Part shown: one piece after another, positions 10,791 through 13,568 of the stretch
Numbering within the stretch: the stretch's first letter is position 1
Layout of the letters: each line of letters starts with the position of its first letter
Source: Candidatus Sumerlaeota bacterium
GTDB taxonomy: Bacteria; Sumerlaeota; Sumerlaeia; JADFCT01
Assembly: GCA_017161665.1 (NCBI GenBank)
Contig: JADFCT010000051.1
Span: 1-13,568, forward strand
Reading direction: 5' to 3'
DNA length: 13,568 nucleotides
Made by a program: the position numbers and the translations under genes
The notes under the pieces: model-generated
Told to the model about the DNA's origin: nothing
Database searches by the model: none
Seen by the model: only the letters and a program-made list of their open reading frames with translations

Positions 10791-13568
10791 ATGCGGTACA
10801 GTTCAGGCGATTCGAAGTGGATGGCGCGCGCCGCCCATCTCGCCTTCATGGCGCTGTTTGTTTTGACGGCCATGCTGGCGACGGCTGGCACGCGGGATGT
10901 GGTTATCAATGAAATCATGTTCGATCCGGAAACGGCGGACGTGAACGACGAGTTTATCGAATTGTTCAACCGCGGGGACACGGTGGTCAATATCTCGGGT
11001 TGGACGCTGACCGGCGCCGTGGACTATGAGATCCCCGGCGGGACGTATCTGGAAGGCGGCGCGTATCTTGTGATTGCGCACTCGGCTTCCGTCATTTTCG
11101 AATTCTATGGAATAACGAATGTCATCGGCGACTACACCGGTGACCTGGGCGACGGCGGGGACACCGTAGCGTTGAACAACAACGTCGGCGAGGTCATTGA
11201 TGAAGTCACCTATGGCGCCGGGGATCCCTGGCCCGAAGACGCCTCCGGGATGGGATCGTCGCTGGAATTGATCGATCCTTTTTCGGACAATGCCCTTGTG
11301 GACAGTTGGGGCGCCAGCACGCCGCCGGAGAACAACGGCACGCCGGGACGGAGCAATTCCATCTATGCGCCGCCCGAGCCGACGGGTCTTCCGGATGGCT
11401 GGTTCACCCGCGACATCGGCGGAGTGGGCATGGTCGGCTCGGCCTGGGAATCCAATGGAAACTTCACCCTGATGGGTTCGGGCGAAGACATCTGGAACAA
11501 TGCGGACGAATTCCGTTATGCCTACCGCATGGTGACCGGGGACTTCGATATCAGCGCCAGACTTATTTCCCAGACCCACCCCAATGACTGGTCCAAGGCC
11601 GGTCTGATGGTTCGCTCGACACTGGACGCCAATTCCATTCATGTGATGACTTCCAGCACGCCCCATGCCGGCTCGAACACCATCGGCCGTGTCTGGCGCG
11701 CGGAAACGGGCGGCCCCAGCGCCGACTATCTGCACTGGGACGCCCCATGGGCCCCGCAATGGATTCGTCTGACCCGCACGGGTAACGAGTTCCGCTCCTA
11801 TCGTTCCAATGACGGCATCAACTGGATCGAAATTAACCTGAATCCGCAGGTCATGGATACCTTCCCGACCGAAGCGTATCTGGGCTTTGCGCTGTCTTCC
11901 CATAATGACAGCGCCCTGGCGACGGCGGAATTTGATTCCTTCGCCTTCACCGGCTCGTTGGTTGAAATCGTTCCGACGCCCACGCCGGAACCGACGCCGA
12001 CGGCAGCGGGCTGGCAGTATCTTAACATTAATGATTGCTGGCCGGAAGGGACCGCCTGGACCGAGCAGGTGGACGGCAAAGAAATCTTCCACATGAGTGG
12101 TGGCGGCGGCGACCAGTGGGGCAATCAGGATCGCTTCCATTTCGCCTATCAGATTCTTTCGGGCAACGGCTCCATTGAAACCCAGGTGCTGTCCGTGGAA
12201 AACACGCGTCGCTGGGCCAAGGGCGCCATTCAGATGCGGGAAAGCCTGGCTCCCGGCGCGCGCCGCGTGGCCATGATCCAGAGCCCCATTGATGGCGAGG
12301 AAGGCCATGGGCATTCGTTTGTCTATCGAATGGAAACGGATGCCCCTTCAGCTGAATATGCCACGGCCGGGACGACGCCGCCGACTTACCTGAGAATTGT
12401 TCGCGATGGCGACACCTTTACCGGATTCTGGAAAAACCTGGAAGCCGAAGAATGGCTGCAACAGGGCGAGCCGGTGATTCTGCCGGGGATGCCGACGGAC
12501 ATCTATATCGGTCTGGCGGTCTCATCGCACAACGACGGGGCTGTGAACCATGTGGAGTTCACCGATGTGGCCATTACGGGCACAACCTCGATCCCGCCCG
12601 ATCCCCCGACGCCAACGCCGACGCCGACGCCGCAGCCCACGCCGCCCGTTCCGGCCGGATGGGCATCGACGGATGTCGGTACCCCTGCCGCGCCCGGCTA
12701 CTTCTACTACAACTCGACGGATGGCACATACAACGTCGTCGGCTCGGGTGACGACATCTGGCTGGCCACGGATAACTTCCACTTTGGCTACAAAATCCTC
12801 GACGGCGACGGCTCTATTACGGCCCGTGTCGTTACCGCTGACGATCCCGGCAGCGTCTGGGCCAAGTCCGGTCTCATGATTCGTCAGGATCTGTCGGGGC
12901 CGTCGGTTAATATCGCCGTGCCCAAGATGCCGAACACGAATGACATCGGCGTTCAGGTGAACTATCGCGCAACGGAAGGCGGCGGGGCTGTGGGCGGCAA
13001 TGCGCCGAACATTACCAACTACCTGCCCATCTGGCTGCGCCTGGTGCGTGAGGGTGATAATTTCTGGGGCTACTGGTCCGCCGACGGCGCCAACTGGGAA
13101 CCGGCGACGGATGCTGAAATGCCCATCAACATTCCTATGCCGCAACAGGTTTACATTGGCCTCGTGTCTTGTTCACACAATGACGGGGTGCTCCATTACT
13201 CCGTCTTCGACAATGTGACCTTGCAGGGCGACATTTCGACACCGAGCGCGCCGCCGCCCCAAAGCGGCAACATCGTTCCCTTGCCCGACGCGGTGTCTTA
13301 TGGTTCCGTGACTTCCGCGCAGGGTCTGGTGACCAAGACGGTTGATATCTTCAATTCCGTGAACAGCGCGCCGCTGGAAGTGCAGTCCGTCGCGTTGACC
13401 GGTTCGTCGGCCTTCTCGCTGGACAGCGTCCTGCTCAACGGCATCACCGAATGGTCCGGCGATCTGACGGAACTGCGCGGCGACTATGTCGATTTCCTGC
13501 GGGCCACGATCACCTTCGATCCTTCGCTGGGTGAATCCGCCTACGAAGGGGCGTTGGAAGTGGTCAGC
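10791..13568 (+). CDS. Large secreted multidomain protein: lamin-tail domain, three tandem beta-sandwich modules, ASH-like domain (3' end beyond window)
   Basis: The frame is open to the right edge; 926 residues are visible. Layout: a signal peptide (1 to about 33, cleavage near LATAG); a lamin-tail (LTD) domain, about 36-175, with DVVINEIMFDP, DEFIELFNRG, ISGWTLTG, GDGGDTVALNN and SSLELIDP; then three tandem modules at about 204-389, 408-590 and 624-815. Each module has a GSG(E/D)DIW-like turn, WAK(S/G)/WSKAG, M(I/V)R and a closing SSHND motif followed by a strand, resembling the DUF1349/LamG-like concanavalin fold. Pro-Thr linkers separate modules one to three. From about 826 a domain like ASH or choice-of-anchor D begins (YGSVTSAQGLVTKTVDIFN). 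Such proteins are typically extracellular; binding to carbohydrate or surfaces is inferred and no catalytic motif is visible. A downstream anchoring or sorting signal may lie outside the window. The start is set by AAAGGAGGG. Confidence 0.87.
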   Translation, partial: MRYSSGDSKWMARAAHLAFMALFVLTAMLATAGTRDVVINEIMFDPETADVNDEFIELFNRGDTVVNISGWTLTGAVDYEIPGGTYLEGGAYLVIAHSASVIFEFYGITNVIGDYTGDLGDGGDTVALNNNVGEVIDEVTYGAGDPWPEDASGMGSSLELIDPFSDNALVDSWGASTPPENNGTPGRSNSIYAPPEPTGLPDGWFTRDIGGVGMVGSAWESNGNFTLMGSGEDIWNNADEFRYAYRMVTGDFDISARLISQTHPNDWSKAGLMVRSTLDANSIHVMTSSTPHAGSNTIGRVWRAETGGPSADYLHWDAPWAPQWIRLTRTGNEFRSYRSNDGINWIEINLNPQVMDTFPTEAYLGFALSSHNDSALATAEFDSFAFTGSLVEIVPTPTPEPTPTAAGWQYLNINDCWPEGTAWTEQVDGKEIFHMSGGGGDQWGNQDRFHFAYQILSGNGSIETQVLSVENTRRWAKGAIQMRESLAPGARRVAMIQSPIDGEEGHGHSFVYRMETDAPSAEYATAGTTPPTYLRIVRDGDTFTGFWKNLEAEEWLQQGEPVILPGMPTDIYIGLAVSSHNDGAVNHVEFTDVAITGTTSIPPDPPTPTPTPTPQPTPPVPAGWASTDVGTPAAPGYFYYNSTDGTYNVVGSGDDIWLATDNFHFGYKILDGDGSITARVVTADDPGSVWAKSGLMIRQDLSGPSVNIAVPKMPNTNDIGVQVNYRATEGGGAVGGNAPNITNYLPIWLRLVREGDNFWGYWSADGANWEPATDAEMPINIPMPQQVYIGLVSCSHNDGVLHYSVFDNVTLQGDISTPSAPPPQSGNIVPLPDAVSYGSVTSAQGLVTKTVDIFNSVNSAPLEVQSVALTGSSAFSLDSVLLNGITEWSGDLTELRGDYVDFLRATITFDPSLGESAYEGALEVVS
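11973..12005 (+). repeat. Pro-Thr linker, first copy
   Basis: Codons 395-405 read PTPTPEPTPTA, built from repeated ccg/acg codons. It is a flexible spacer between modules one and two of the secreted protein. Confidence 0.85.
12594..12657 (+). repeat. Pro-Thr linker, second copy, with an acgccg microsatellite
   Basis: The linker between modules two and three reads PPDPPTPTPTPTPQPTPP, encoded by near-perfect repeats of the six-base unit acgccg. Such a tract can change length by replication slippage without breaking the frame, since the unit is two codons long. Confidence 0.85.

Larger units (their letters stand above)
11402..13235 (+). repeat. Three tandem copies of a roughly 190-residue module
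   Basis: Copies start at about 11400, 12012 and 12660 (Trp204, Trp408, Trp624), so the period is 204 then 216 residues. Shared landmarks are the DIW or DQW turn, F(R/H)(Y/F)(A/G)Y, a W(S/A)K motif, a Met-X-Arg strand and the SHND near the end. Copies one and three lack several residues that copy two holds around its start, and similarity at DNA level is low, so the triplication is old. Confidence 0.75.

Noticed and set aside
10803..12314. A 503-codon open frame on the minus strand opposite the lamin-tail protein gene
   Set aside because: It is antisense to a gene with clear domains and a strong ribosome binding site. Its product is compositionally odd (rich in Arg, Gly, His) and resembles no family. 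Long antisense frames are common opposite GC-rich genes.
1..13568. Mobile element, CRISPR, prophage or defence system
   Set aside because: No transposase, integrase, regularly spaced repeats, phage genes, nuclease/effector pairs or tRNA-associated att-like repeats were seen. The gene content is envelope and housekeeping.

Overview
This window looks like bacterial chromosome from a Gram-negative, diderm lineage with fairly high G+C. It encodes a TolB/Pal/CpoB outer-membrane module and five proteins with lipoprotein-type signal peptides, alongside BshC of bacillithiol synthesis, a DUF1080-type lipoprotein and a large secreted lamin-tail protein with Pro-Thr linkers. That mix is more typical of Planctomycetes-, Verrucomicrobia-, Hydrogenedentota- or Sumerlaeota-like bacteria than of Proteobacteria, but the phylum is an inference. 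No tRNA, rRNA, transposase, integrase or CRISPR array was seen, and the region does not look mobile.

Layout. On the minus strand, read from about 7030 down to 1, lies a long co-directional series: tolB (6876-5458), two tandem pal-type lipoprotein genes (5327-4692 and 4616-4020), a cpoB/ybgF-type lipoprotein gene (3960-3127), a fused trmD-prmA gene (3011-1320), ubiX (1323-709) and the 5' part of bshC (691 to the left edge). The first five genes are separated by 59-130 bp gaps. The last three are tightly packed: an ATGA overlap, then 17 bp. A strong palindromic terminator (7054-7097) separates this series from a second minus-strand pair: an MsbA-like ABC exporter (9694-7805) followed 20 bp later by a DUF6655-like lipoprotein (7784-7128).

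A 336-bp divergent intergenic region (9695-10030) leads into plus-strand genes: a 197-aa DUF1080-type lipoprotein (10031-10624) and a large exported protein (10791 to the right edge, 926 residues visible). The latter has a signal peptide, a lamin-tail domain, three tandem copies of a roughly 190-aa beta-sandwich-like module joined by Pro-Thr linkers, and the start of an ASH/choice-of-anchor-like domain.

How the genes fit together. Most of the window is envelope biology: Tol-Pal, lipid or glycolipid export, lipoproteins and a secreted adhesive or carbohydrate-contacting protein. The trmD-prmA-ubiX-bshC block is housekeeping: tRNA and ribosomal-protein methylation, prenyl-FMN cofactor and low-molecular-weight thiol. 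The most unusual item is the single uninterrupted reading frame joining TrmD to PrmA. Next are the doubled pal gene and a perfect 14-bp stem-loop inside the 5' coding end of cpoB.
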